Shown here one piece after another: positions 1 to 10,944 of a stretch of 64,000 bases of DNA. Source of the stretch: Parietaria judaica. Taxonomy: Eukaryota; Streptophyta; Magnoliopsida; Rosales; Urticaceae. Each line of letters begins with the position of its first letter. The first letter of the stretch is position 1. The notes under the pieces are model-generated. The model worked only from the letters and a program-made list of their open reading frames with translations, was not told the DNA's origin and searched no databases. The translations under genes and the position numbers were made by a program. The stretch spans positions 18,676,606 through 18,740,605 of the forward strand of contig OX940865.1 of the NCBI GenBank assembly GCA_954871525.1, in the 5' to 3' direction.

Positions 1-955
1 ACTCACAAGACGATTCTAAATAGTCTTGTACAGATAAGATACGTATAATTTTTAATCGGTGAATGCAAATAATATTATCTTGTATAAAAAATAATAATTT
101 GTCCCCATATTGTGGTCATTGACTCTCAAACGACAGTACATGTTACCCGCCTCTTTGATTTGTTTATTAATTCATAGAGGCATGAACTTGCATACAATTA
201 GTTACTTGTATTATATAAATTTATGTATTTAAATTTTTCCAACATTTTTGTAGCCCTTAGCTCATTAAAATATAAAACACTCCACACATGAGTCACGACA
301 GACAAAAATCTTGTATGGCACGAAGTTTGTGATTTTGCTCACCACTCGGCTCAGAATCTCCACTTTCTCAAACGTGCCCTTCATAAAACACACACAAACT
401 ACTATATGCACAAGTTATCAAAAATCCCAATGTTTAATGGAAAAAGCGATTACTATAATAATCATAATACTACAAAAAAGAACACATACGTCAAACTCAT
501 AGTAGGTCGGTCCATTTTTTTAATTATTTATTTTAATTTGTACTAATATAGAAGCATAGAATTATTACATAATATGTCGCTTTAACTTTTTATGTTGTGG
601 TACTTAATGAAGAAAAATAACTTTTTGAAAACGATAACTTTATACTTTGATAGCATCATATCACTTCCTAGGCATGAAAAAATATAAAAAATATATTTAT
701 ACAAATTATAATATTATTCTGAAATAATTATAAATTTTGAAGATATATATAAAAATATCTTATTACAATTAGAAGAATGAATACATTCAAATATGCATTG
801 CTCGTAAATTAAATGTTTTAGAATATTTATTTAACGACCATTTCACAACAATATTTATTTATAAGTTCTTGGTTCAATATCGGCGAACGAGAAGAACGAT
901 TAATGTATACAGTATAGATTGTGAAATACATACTCGTATATATTATTATATATAT
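1..955. other. A+T-rich intergenic DNA
   Basis: No convincing gene. Short open frames here have no recognisable domain, codon bias or splice context. The last bases before 956 (TATAT) are the left target-site duplication of the solo LTR that follows. Confidence 0.7.
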
Positions 956-1652
956 TGTTACGGGTATTTTCGGAACCGATAAAAATTAAGGCCCAGCCCA
1001 AAAAACATGCCCAAAAGGCTTAAAAGAATAAAAAAATCCACATAGACGACATGGGCCCACCGCAAAAAAGTCAGCGGGACTCGACGCAAAAAGTCAAAGG
1101 AACTCGGCTCAAAAAGTCAACCTAAAAAGTCAACGGGACTCTGCCCGAATAAAGACAGTAAAAGTTTTGTTACTTTTACCACAAAAGAGCTTTAAATTAA
1201 TTAAAAGCACCGCGCAAGCAATATCATAATTGCTCAGGGGCCCATCAAAGTAATTATTAATTACTAAGAGGTCCCTGCACCCTTCTATAAATAGAAGCTC
1301 ATTTCAATCAAAACGGTAACTTCAACAACTCAGATCAACTCACAAAAAAACGCTCTAAAGCGATAAAACCTCCGTTTTCCATTCTCTTAAATATCCCGAC
1401 TTAAATACTCGACTAATGTTGAGCGTCGGAGGTGGATACGGAGGCACCCCCTCCGTATCCCCTTAAAAGTTCACGTTTATTTCATTATTTCAGCAAGATA
1501 TACGGAGACGGAGTTCTGGAAGATATTTCCGGCTTATCAAGAAATACGAAACAAGCTTCAAGACCCCCTTTGACCGTCAAGAGGTCATTGGGCCCGGCCC
1601 AAAATCAAGACTTGGGCCGCTTTAAGTGTTGATCCATTTTTCGGCATTAACA
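956..1652. mobile_element. Solo LTR of an LTR retrotransposon (697 bp)
   Basis: The segment starts TGTTA and ends TAACA, the inverted TG...CA ends expected of an LTR. It is flanked on both sides by the same 5 bp, TATAT (951-955 and 1653-1657), as left by an integrase. A TATA-like CTATAAATAG lies near 1284, with an S-phase-like run of promoter and R-region sequence after it. No second LTR or internal gag-pol sequence is present, so this is a solo LTR formed by recombination between the two LTRs. The flank is itself AT-rich, so the duplication alone would be weak; the matching inverted termini make the call. A small open frame at 1432-1632 lies inside the LTR and is not treated as a gene. Confidence 0.82.
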
Positions 1653-2682
1653 TATATTATAATATAAATATATTTTATACTCTTTTTTTATAATATTGTT
1701 ATTTTTAGTAGAAAATAAAAAATTCAGTTATTTTAAAATAGTACAAATATATATATAAATATATATATATAAATATATATATTTTTTTGGCGGACCGGTA
1801 GACCTCATCCGTTTTTTTGTTTTTCTAATTCGTTAATAACGACGTCAACAATGCAAATCATAAAGTTGTTCAAGAGATGGACTGAGGATTCGAGAGAGAA
1901 AATTAGAAGAGAAATGAGAATTTACCTTGCTGATATTCTAGCCCAATTTTTTTTGTTTACATCCAGGTTTATTTTGATCTGAGTGAGTTTGATCATTTGA
2001 GTTTATTTATTTTTTATCCGTTGTTAATTTCATCACTAACGGAGATAGTAAAAAAAAAAAAATGGACGACGTGTATTGATGCGCTAAAAAAATATGAACT
2101 TCAATACTTTTGTCATAATTTTTTTTTAAAAATAAACTCTATATCGATTCATTTTTAAACAACTTACTTACTTTGAACAGTAATAACCCTTTAATAAATA
2201 AAAAATGATAGAAACGATTTTACTGCCTGATAAAAATCAAGAGCACTTAACCAAATTTGCTTGGTCTAATGATAAAGATAACATGTTCAAAACCTATAAG
2301 ATTCAAATAAATGTCTTATTTATATATATATATATATATAAATTTGATTAATAGTACTACATGTTCTCATAGTGAATAAATCAAGTAATTCGAAGCGTAC
2401 ATTGTAATTTTGATCGATAATACTGCCTCCGTTAAAAAAATATTCAAAGACATTTACGTAAAATAAAAAACTATATAATATTTGTAGATAAAGTTGAAGG
2501 GCCACGTCAACGTGGCAAGTTTTGGCCACACGCGGCATATATACGTGTCACGCGCAGAAAAGCGAGTGAGAGTCAGACCATACCCTTTGCGCATGAAAGT
2601 ACCGCGAGACTGAGATGACGTGTCACCCAATGGTGGGGCAGTACGGTGAAGGTGCGAAGCAGGGGAATATAGCTCCAACGCA
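1653..2682. other. A+T-rich intergenic DNA
   Basis: No gene seen. It holds short TA-dinucleotide runs near 1750-1790 and 2322-2340. The final bases, GTCAAGAA at 2683-2690, are the left target-site duplication of the adjacent hAT element. Confidence 0.65.
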
Positions 2683-3763
2683 GTCAAGAATAGAGCTGCA
2701 CATTATCCGTCGCCAACCCTCGTCGCGACTCGTCGCGGTGGTTTCCGGCGCGTCGCGACTCTCGCGACTCGTCGCGACTCCCCCCCCCCCTCTCTCTCTC
2801 CCGCTCTCTCTCTCTCCGTCTCACAGAACTCTCTCTCTCTTTCGCGACTCGCCGCGACCGCACATGCCGCGACGCGTCGCGACGTGTTTTCTCGCGGTTT
2901 TGACCAGGGTTCGACTTATCCTCGATTATCGTCGATAATCGTCGATAATCGAGCTTGCCCATACTCACCGATAAAAAATCCACACCATTAGTTGTCGTCT
3001 TGAACATTTATCGACGATTATCGGGAAAAGAGATAAATCTTTTCCAAGCGATTATCGCTTTTCTCAGTGTAAAAAATAGGCACTTATCCGTGAAAAAAAA
3101 AATTAATATTGGGGGTATAAATAGTCATTTTTCGACGAAAATCCATTCCAAACCCTAATTTCTCCCTCTTTTCTCCGCCTCCAAGCCAAACTTTGGTGAT
3201 TCTCGCGATAATCGGACTGGTAAGCACATGGATAATCCATCTTATTACTTCTTTTCCACGATTATCATTATAATGGGCAAAAGTATGTAAAGTTTTTATT
3301 CACCCATTTTCACCGAATTTTTTCAGTTTATTTCAAACTTTTTGGTAGATCTAGGACTTATTTAGGTTGATGTATATGAATCATGCGTTTTTTCTTTGAT
3401 ATTTGTTCATTTTCACGATTTTTAGAAGATTTGAATGAGTTCCAAAAGTAAGAGTTCATTGTTATGAAGAGTTGTGTTTAGAAATGAGTAAAGATTGGTA
3501 CTTTTGTAATTTTGAGATATTTTTTTGCATTATCATGAATATATCTTGATTAAAAGTTGTTTCCATGCCTTGATTTGTGATTATCTTGTTAGAGTTAAGT
3601 GAAATTCGGATTATTATCATTGTTAGGTAAAAGTATATAAAGTTTTGAAATTAGAACTTTGCTAAAAATATAATTTATACGTTTTTTTTTGTTGATTTAT
3701 GGTTTGAGGATAAAGTATACAGAGACTGTGAATTTTTAGGGATTTTTCGGTGAATTTTTGAGG

Positions 3764-4397
3764 CAGATTTGAATGCTTATTTGGGTTTTTTCAAAATTGC
3801 GGCAAAAGTTTTGAAGTTGATCTTTTTGTTGTTCGTTAAGTATTCTACTCATTTTTTTGAGTATTTTCGTTCATTAAATATTTTTTAAAATAATAATATG
3901 ATTTTTTGGTGTAATTTTTTTTCAGATTTGACGAGAATTCGGATTTCTTGATAATTTCGGTAAAAGTTATTGAAGTTTCTATTTTGTGATTTGTGAGGTA
4001 ATGTACTCATTTTTTTGAGTTTTTTCATTCATGAAATATTTTTTGAAATATTAATCTGAATTTTTGGTATAATTTATTTTCAGAGTTGACGAAAATTCGA
4101 ACTTCATCTTAATTGCGGCAAAACTACTCGAAGTTTTGGTTTCGTGATTTGTGAGGTTATGTACTCATTTTTTGGGGTGTTTTCATTCATTGTATATTTT
4201 TGGAAATATTAATCTGAGTTTTTGGTGTGATTTATTTTCAGATTTGACTGTTTTTCGGAATTGCGGCAAAAGTTATCAAAGTTTGTATTCTCGTGATTTA
4301 TCCGGTAATCTACTGACTTTTCTTGCTGTTAGCTTTCATTAAATGTTTATTTCTACGATAATTTATTGTTTTGGTGGGATTTAATTTATATTTTTAG
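3764..4397 (+). repeat. Tandem 158-bp repeat inside the hAT element, about four copies
   Basis: Copies begin at CAG(A/R)TTTGA-like positions 3764, 3923, 4081 and 4239, a period of 158-159 bp. Each contains a GCGGCAAAAGTT-like motif, a GTGATTTGTGAGG-like motif, a CTCATTTTTTTGAG-like motif and a polypyrimidine tract ending in TTTTCAG, which resembles a 3' splice site. The copies diverge by substitutions and small indels. They lie just 5' of the BED exon, in what would be its leader or first intron. Confidence 0.85.
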
Positions 4398-4487
4398 GTA
4401 AAATTGTTTTTGACGGCAAAAGTACATAAAGTTTGCATTCAATATATTTTTTTAACTATTTGCGTAATATTTCTGTTTAGGTTGAAA

Positions 4488-4994
4488 ATGAGTAAGGACG
4501 AACTTGCGAGGCAGCATTGCACTCCCTATGGGGATTCGAGCAACAATTCGGGTTTCAAGTGCAACTATTGTGGGAAAGAGATTAGGGGAGGCGGAATAAC
4601 GAGAATGAAAAAACATTTGGCCGGCGTCGACAAGAACAAAAATGTCGCGCCGTGCACAGAGGTCCCCAACGACGTGCGTAACCTCATCAGGGAGTCTTTG
4701 CTGAGTACCCAAAAGAAGAAGCAGAAGAAACATGATATTGAGGTTAACATACGGGAGAATATTTTGCACAGCGTGGGCGATTCTTCCAGTGATGACGAGG
4801 CCGCCCCTGTGGACGTTGAAAAAGAAGTGGCAAGGGTAATGAAGAGAACACGTAAGGAGGCAACGGCCCAACAATGGACAGAGTCTTCTGAGGTTCGAGA
4901 AGTCGGTTTGAGTTTAAGTATTATCTACCATTCTACCTATTACCTATATATTATGTGTATGAGTTGTTGGACTACGTGTTTGATACATTTGTGA
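4488..4994 (+). pseudogene. BED-type zinc finger, remnant of hAT transposase
   Basis: The ATG at 4488 lies just after TTTCTGTTTAG, a good splice acceptor, so this is probably the first coding exon. I prefer it to the in-frame upstream ATG at 4404, which lies in the repeat/intron zone. The protein begins MSKDELARQH and contains a BED finger at about residues 22-60: CNYC, then GGITRMKKHLAG, then a downstream Cys after NVAP. This layout is known from plant hAT transposases, where it binds transposon ends. A Lys-rich stretch and an acidic Ser/Asp stretch follow. The frame runs into non-coding sequence after about residue 140 and stops at 4994. No DDE catalytic core or hATC domain follows before the right end at 5306. 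It is a truncated transposase that could still make a DNA-binding-only product. Confidence 0.8.
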
Positions 4995-5522
4995 GACTAT
5001 GTTTTATTGGTATCATAGACTTATGTGTGTATGGCTTTATCTTCATATGTTTGTTTGAGATTATAAAAATATTTTGTAAGTTATCCGTCGATAAGTATCG
5101 AAAAGTATCGATAATCCGTCGATAATCCTCGATAAGTATCGGTAATCGATAAGCTACAGTATTATTAGTTTTCCGTCGATAATCCGATAATCCGTCGATT
5201 AATCCGTCGATAACGGCAAGCGATTTATCGGTTATCTCGATAAGTTGAACCTTGGTTTTGACGACCGAGTCGCGACGAGCCGCGGCGTTCAATGTGTGCA
5301 GCTCTAGTCAAGAAGACTCAAGAAGAAGAAGAAGCAGCAGAAGGGTTATACTACAGTACCTGCGGTCCACGTGTGAGTGTCTGTAAGTGTGGGCCCAGTA
5401 TGAGCTGCGTCCTCTGATCAGGTGATAATACTGACACACACTCTTCTGATCTCATCATATGTGGAGAGGGCTTTACGGTCTTTTGTCAATTCTCTTCGTA
5501 CAACTTGCCTGGTAATTGGTAT

Positions 5523-5899
5523 TTAATTTTGGTGTATTACCGGTAAAAGTGGTCGAAGTAATTGTACAAATATATGGCGAATTAATATAGACATAAATGA
5601 TTAAACTTTATCAAACAGTGGCGTGTACAATTTTTTTTAACATTCGTTAGTCAGCGTGTCGCGTTGCATTCCATGGATTACCACGTGGCACACCACCTTA
5701 ATATTTATTTATATATATTTTTTAAAAAAAAATCCATTGACTACCACATGGCAAAGCGGATCTTAGAAAAACTTAATGGATATTGTGCCACCAATGTTTG
5801 GTAATTTAGTTACTTATGCTGAGATTAATTCATTTTGACCACATAATTGTACAAATAAATATCTTTGGTCACTTTTACCGCTAATACTTCATTAAGTTT
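5523..5899. mobile_element. Candidate degraded foldback element (MULE-like)
   Basis: Imperfect inverted ends face each other: CCGGTAAAAGTGGTC near 5540 and GGTCACTTTTACCGC near 5868. Further inward an AATTGTACAAATA motif occurs in both halves. The 8 bp ATTGGTAT occur on both sides (5515-5522 and 5900-5907), with a ninth base not matching. No coding content. Boundaries are tentative because the outermost bases of the two ends match poorly. Confidence 0.4.
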
Positions 5900-6294
5900 A
5901 TTGGTATAATTGTAATTTTAAATGTTTAAATCGAGACAAAAATAAAATTTAATATTCAAAGGTCTGTATATAGCAAATCGAATTGAAGAGTAAATCGGAG
6001 ATACAATAATTATATAGATAGTATTTTTGTAAGATTTTAATAATACAACTAATGGGAAATTCAATCGATTTGTACAATAATTTAATCGGTAATTAAAAAT
6101 TTTAATTAAAAAATTCAAAAGAAAATACTGGAAGATAAACCTCTAGAAGGATCTTGATAATATAAAAGTTGATGCGAAAAAATTAGATAAAATGTGAAGT
6201 TTTTTTTTTTAAATTAAAACAAATTTAAAGGTCAAAATATATTTTGAAAAAAAAAATAATTCTTTCGAAAAAACCATGTACATTATAATTATTT

Positions 6295-7543
6295 GGGATA
6301 ATAGCGGCTAAAGTAGCCAAACTCTTATGATTTGTGTCGATAAAGGTCCAAACTGGATTTATAGCGGCTAAAGTAGCCAAACTCGGTCAATCTGTGGCAA
6401 GCACTAATTTCGTCCAGTCAAACTTAACATCCGTTAGTCTATCGCCACGTCACTTACACGTTATATCAAACTTTGGGTATTTATGCCGTGATAAAACCAA
6501 AGTTTGGGTATTTATGCCGCGATAAACCATTTTATATATGTTTTTCGCTTGTCCACGTCATCTAAATAAAAGTTAAAATATTATAGTTTTGGGAGGACTC
6601 GAACTCATCACTTTCCCCCTCATAAAAAGACATTATAATCATCAAACCACATCCACTTCACGTTATATCTTGACAAAAAAAAAAGAATATACATAGAAAC
6701 TTCTTGATAAGTGATCCTAGTAATAGAAACATATGTATTTTTCGCACCGAGTTCGGGTTGACTAATTTGGAACGGGGTGATTTGAAAATTTCGGACCGGG
6801 GTCGAGTTGATTTTTTTAGAACGGGGTTGAGTTGAATTTTTTGGACAGTGGTCAAGTTGAATTTTTTGTACCGGATTCATGTTGACTTTGTCGGTACGAG
6901 TTCGGGTTGCCTTTTTCAGAACCGGGTTGAGTTAACTTTTTGAAACAGGGTCGGGTACAAAATATTCAACCCGACCAAATTCTGTAAAAGTCAACCCATG
7001 GGTCTGGAAAAGTCAACCTGACCCCGTTCCAAAAAAGTCAACTCAATCTTGGTCTGAAAAGGTCAACCCAACCCCTTTCCTAATAAGTCAATCCGAAACC
7101 GGTGCGAAAAAACATATGTTTCTATTACTATGTCACTTATTAATAAGTTTCTATTTATATTCTTATTTTTGTCAAGATATAACATGAGGTGAATGTGTTT
7201 AGTGGTTATGGTACTCTTATATGTGGGGGAAATGATGATCTCGAGTTCTACTAAAGGCATAATATTTTAACCTTTATTTAGATGATTTGAGCAATCAATT
7301 TTTTTTAAAAATAGTTTATCGCGGCATAAATACCCAAACTTTGGTTTTATCACGGCATAAATACCCAAAGTTTGCCACATGTAAGTGACGTGGCGATAGA
7401 CTAACGGATGTTAAGTTTGACTGGACGGAATAAGTGCTTGCCCCAGATTGACCGAGTTTGACTACTTTAGCCGCTATAAATCCAGTTTGGACCTTTATCG
7501 ACACAAATCATGAAAGTTTGGCTACTTTAGCCGCTATTATCCC
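6295..7543. mobile_element. Foldback MULE (Mutator-like element), non-coding, 1,249 bp
   Basis: The 9-bp direct repeat TAATTATTT flanks it at 6286-6294 and 7544-7552; 9 bp is the Mutator-type duplication length. The ends are inverted: GGGATAATAGCGGC at the left and its complement at the right. The inverted match continues inward for essentially the whole element, so each half (about 6295-6910 and 6960-7543) is an arm of one palindrome, with visible divergence. Within each arm the terminal motif AGCGGCTAAAGTAGCC is duplicated exactly 60 bp apart (6303 and 6363; mirrored near 7463 and 7523). The centre (about 6750-7090) is an array of roughly 30-bp units built on GGGTTGAGTTGA-like motifs, which also reverse orientation at the midpoint. 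No open frame of interest. Confidence 0.88.
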
Positions 7544-7552
7544 TAATTATTT

Positions 7553-8040
7553 TACCTTATTCATCTCACTTTGGGACTTTCTATCATGTGTTATAAACGA
7601 CAATGCGTCTGCCCAAGATAGGAGCTGACGACAATCTGACCGCTGCGTTTTGGGTTTCGGACATCGAAGCCCATTGAAATTATTTTATAAGCCCATTAAA
7701 GAACTTGGTAAGGTCATCAGTTAGATTAGGCCTTTTCAATATTAGCTATTGGCTCTTCTATGCTGTTCAAGGACATAAAACACTCTGAATTAAAATAATA
7801 CGATGACCATGACACAAGCTTTATTTTATTATAAAATTTAAGATCTATTTTGAAAAAATAAATCATTATTTAAGTACATTTAGAAGAATATTTTGCCATT
7901 CCACTTCTACAATGTCGTGTTGTTAAATTTTATATACTATATCTAGTCTGAAATCACATTTATATGATCCTATAGGCTCTATTATAGTAGTTGGACTTGG
8001 AGACCACCATGAAAACGAAAATATAAAAATATTTAAGTTA
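7553..8040. other. Intergenic spacer between two transposons
   Basis: No gene or repeat structure recognised. It ends at ATTAC (8041-8045), the left duplication of the next LTR. Confidence 0.6.
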
Positions 8041-8045
8041 ATTAC

Positions 8046-8725
8046 TGTTAAGGTCAGATTTTGTCAAATCCCTCCTTAACACTACCCTTTGTCGTTTATG
8101 AAATAAACGACATAAAGCGAGAGGGAGATCGTTTAAAGAATCCAGGCCCACCAGAGAATAAGAGAAGTAAGGCCCAACAAGCAAAGCCCACGAGGAGTCA
8201 TCATCTGACAGAGCCGGCCCAGGACCTCATCGCGATAAGAGAAGTTCATCGAGAGAAGGCTCTTCGGGAAAGCCAAATCGAATTAAAAGAAGGAGTCATT
8301 CGAGATCGCGAGAAAGGAGGAAAGATTGGCTCATTCAGTTGAGGATTTCGTGGGATATCCAACGCAAACAAGGGAGGTCAACAACAATCATAGCGAAACA
8401 GAAGGAAACCCTAGCAAGATACAAAGAACAATCCAGAAGATCTTCAAACCTATAAATACGAATGTAGACTCAGTATAATTTATTCAGGATCCATCATATC
8501 GTGAGTTTGAGAGAATAATCCTTGAGTCTTCGAGTTTGCTTATTCATAGTGTTCTCGATCTCCCCAATGTTAGAGTGTGTAATCTTCGATTATCCGAGCT
8601 ATTAAACGGAAGAAACCGGGTCCTCTCGGAATCATAATAAATCAAGGATATTCGTATTATTCATATTTTATTGTGTTATCTCGATTATCTTTGTGACTGT
8701 ACGGTGGTAAAAATCGCCCTCTACA
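8046..8725. mobile_element. Solo LTR of an LTR retrotransposon (680 bp)
   Basis: Starts TGTTA and ends TACA, and is flanked by the 5-bp duplication ATTAC at 8041-8045 and 8726-8730. A TATA-like CCTATAAATACG occurs near 8450, followed by transcript-like sequence, as in the U3-R part of a plant LTR. It differs from the solo LTR at 956-1652 in sequence, so it comes from a different family. The open frame at 8061-8342 lies inside the U3 region and has no gag-like motif. No internal region or second LTR is present. Confidence 0.85.
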
Positions 8726-8730
8726 ATTAC

Positions 8731-9828
8731 TTTAGTTTAGAAAGACTTAGGATATAATAATTCCTTTTAATAAACTCATTATTTTTAATTCTGACCTATT
8801 TTTGGGATTGATTACTTATTATTCGTTCAAATTTGAATCAAGTAAGAATTGAGCAGAATAAAATTCTTATACGAACCAATTTACCAATCTAATTACGGTA
8901 GAAGTACCCACATGTTTTTAAAATAGTGCTGCATGTACGTAAACGTTCCATTGCATTGCGTTGATTAGTTACTTAAAGTCATTAAACTTGTATTTTTATT
9001 TAATTTTTTTTTCTCGACAGATCTATCTTACCATTAAGTCATTTACTCGTGTTTGCAATATATGAAAGTATTTAACAAGATTTTTTTTTAAAATATAAGA
9101 ACATTATTAATATAAGTTGTACAGATGTAATTACTAAACATTAGTGGAAATACATGAGACCAGTCAATAAAAAACTTGAGAATATAGTATATATTATATT
9201 GCACTATTTTGAAGAAAAACAAATATTTTTGTCGAAATCAAATCTTAAATAAAATATTGTGGGATACCCATGATAATGCCATAAATTCGAGAGTGTCAAT
9301 AGAGAACTCACGGTAAACCGACTATAGTACCGATGAAAGACCGACAAAATCTTCACAAATTTGTTAAACATTTTATTAAGATACCAATGAACAGTGAATT
9401 TGGAGTGAAAACTACAAACGAACAACCAAAACTAACGCGGGACAATTTTAGGAAACACGCATAATTTCTTAAGAATCATATGTCATTATACTTATAAAAC
9501 ATATGTGCTCAAAAAGGAAAAAAATTGTTCGTTTTAATTTTAATTTTGACATTGATCCATGGAATCGCAATTAAGAATAAAAATTCTTTTTTTTTTTTTT
9601 TTTTTTTTTTGCTCTTGAAGAAGTAAATCGAGAATTCCAAGGTTTGAAAGTCAAAGCATCTCTTTCTTTCTCTAGCATTAATCACAATTTCAGAACCAAA
9701 AAGCCAAAACTCATGAGATTTCTCCTGATTTTACAACCTAAATTTTACACACAAACAAACAAACAAGACAAAACCAAGAAACATTGATTGCAGGAATCCA
9801 TGGCGATCGACACGACATGTTTGATGTT
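8731..9828. other. Intergenic DNA with a long poly-T tract
   Basis: Contains an uninterrupted T run at about 9588-9611. No gene seen. The end nearest 9829 should hold the 3' UTR of the minus-strand small protein gene. Confidence 0.55.
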
Positions 9829-10243
9829 TCAAACACAATGGTGATTCTGCAGCATACGCTTCTTCCTGTACTCCTTGTTGTTCGACGACGGTTCAACCAC
9901 GTCCTCCGCGAATCTCACCGTCTTCTTCGCCAACCTCCTTCCTTTCACAGACCCTATACATATATACATACATGTTTGCGAATATACGAAGAACCCATCA
10001 AAGATCTGATCATTCTGATAAAACCCCAGATTTTTGTTTCCCGTAAAAGCTTGAGAAAGCATTGAAAGATGGAGTCTTTGTGAGATTGTTACCGATGGCG
10101 AAAGGGGATTTGCGAGCGAGGTGGAATTCGATGTTGTTCATGAAGTCGGAGAGGAGGCGCTTGTGGATTTGGTGGGAGAGGATCACCACGCTTCCTGTCA
10201 CCACGAAAACCGCCATGAAACCTACTCCCATCGAGCTTTCCAT
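9829..10243 (-). CDS. Small plant protein with N-terminal membrane segment (91 aa, two exons)
   Basis: Exons (minus strand): 10243-10093 and 9953-9829. The donor ATCG|GTAAC and acceptor TATAG|GG join in phase 1 and close the frame exactly. The protein starts MESSMGVGFMAVF and has one hydrophobic segment at residues 6-22. A region with RLLSDFMNNIEF follows. The C-terminal half is basic and carries KKTVRFAEDVVEP followed by SSNNKEYRKK (about residues 60-82). The pattern, a membrane anchor followed by a conserved VRFAxDVVEPS motif, fits a family of short plant proteins of unknown function, which I recall only in general terms. G+C content is clearly higher than the flanks. The antisense open frames over the same bases are shadows. 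Function is unknown; mitochondrial or endomembrane placement would be a guess. Confidence 0.82.
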
Positions 10244-10908
10244 TGTGTGTGTGTATATATATATATGTGTGTGTATGTATCAATTGGAATCGGAAGGTGA
10301 AGGCATTGCGTGGGGTTTTACGAAGAGCATGGCAGCGAAAGGCTGATAAAAACTAAAGGGAATGAACATTCCTATGGACGAAGGAAGAAGAGAGGTTTCT
10401 TGAGGATTTATGGCTTTTATATAATTATTATTATAATAAACTAAATATCACTTAAGTCCTCTAAACTTATGGCTCTGTATTAAACAGTCCTCTGAAATTT
10501 GATCTGTGTTCGTTTTAAACCTTTTATTTATCACTCTTATCAGATTACCCATGAACAATTTTTTATACCATTTGTCCCATAACTTATTATTTTGTATCAT
10601 TTTACCCCTTAAATTTTTAGTTTGCATCAATTTGGGCCTTGGTTTTTTTTTTTTTTTTTTATCATGTATGAATTGTTCCATCTCCATCAGATATATAATG
10701 GTTTTAAACTTTACGAAAAGAAAAAATATTATTTTGTAATATAATAAAAATGACGAGCTTTGAAACTTCGTGAATGCCAAATATTAGTAAGTCGAAAAAT
10801 ATGATACGGCAACAAATTACCAAAAGAGATGATAATTTTAATAAGAATTTACAACATTAGGTTAAATATTAAAAGCAAATGAAAATTATTGTCGTACAAT
10901 TTTGATTC

Positions 10909-10944
<36 letters not shown>

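Larger units (their letters stand above)
2691..5306 (+). mobile_element. hAT-superfamily DNA transposon, internally deleted
   Basis: Complete element of 2,616 bp. Its ends are exact 12-bp inverted repeats (TAGAGCTGCACA at the left; its reverse complement at 5295-5306). The 8-bp direct repeat GTCAAGAA flanks it at 2683-2690 and 5307-5314, the duplication length typical of hAT transposases. Subterminal zones are rich in short repeated motifs: many CGTCGCGAC copies at 2705-2890 and again near 5265-5285, and repeated TCGATAA-type motifs at 2915-3060 and 5090-5240. Such subterminal motif arrays are the usual hAT transposase-binding regions. Inside are a tandem 158-bp repeat (3764-4397) and a BED zinc-finger exon (4488-4994). 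The catalytic and hATC dimerisation parts of a transposase are absent, so it cannot encode its own mobility. Confidence 0.93.

Noticed and set aside
2615..3007. Overlapping 107-aa frames on both strands
   Set aside because: They run across the hAT left border and its CGTCGCGAC and CT repeats; composition is set by the repeats, not by coding selection.
8061..8342. 93-aa plus-strand open frame
   Set aside because: It lies inside the solo LTR (8046-8725), has no domain, and its charge pattern is that of non-coding LTR sequence.
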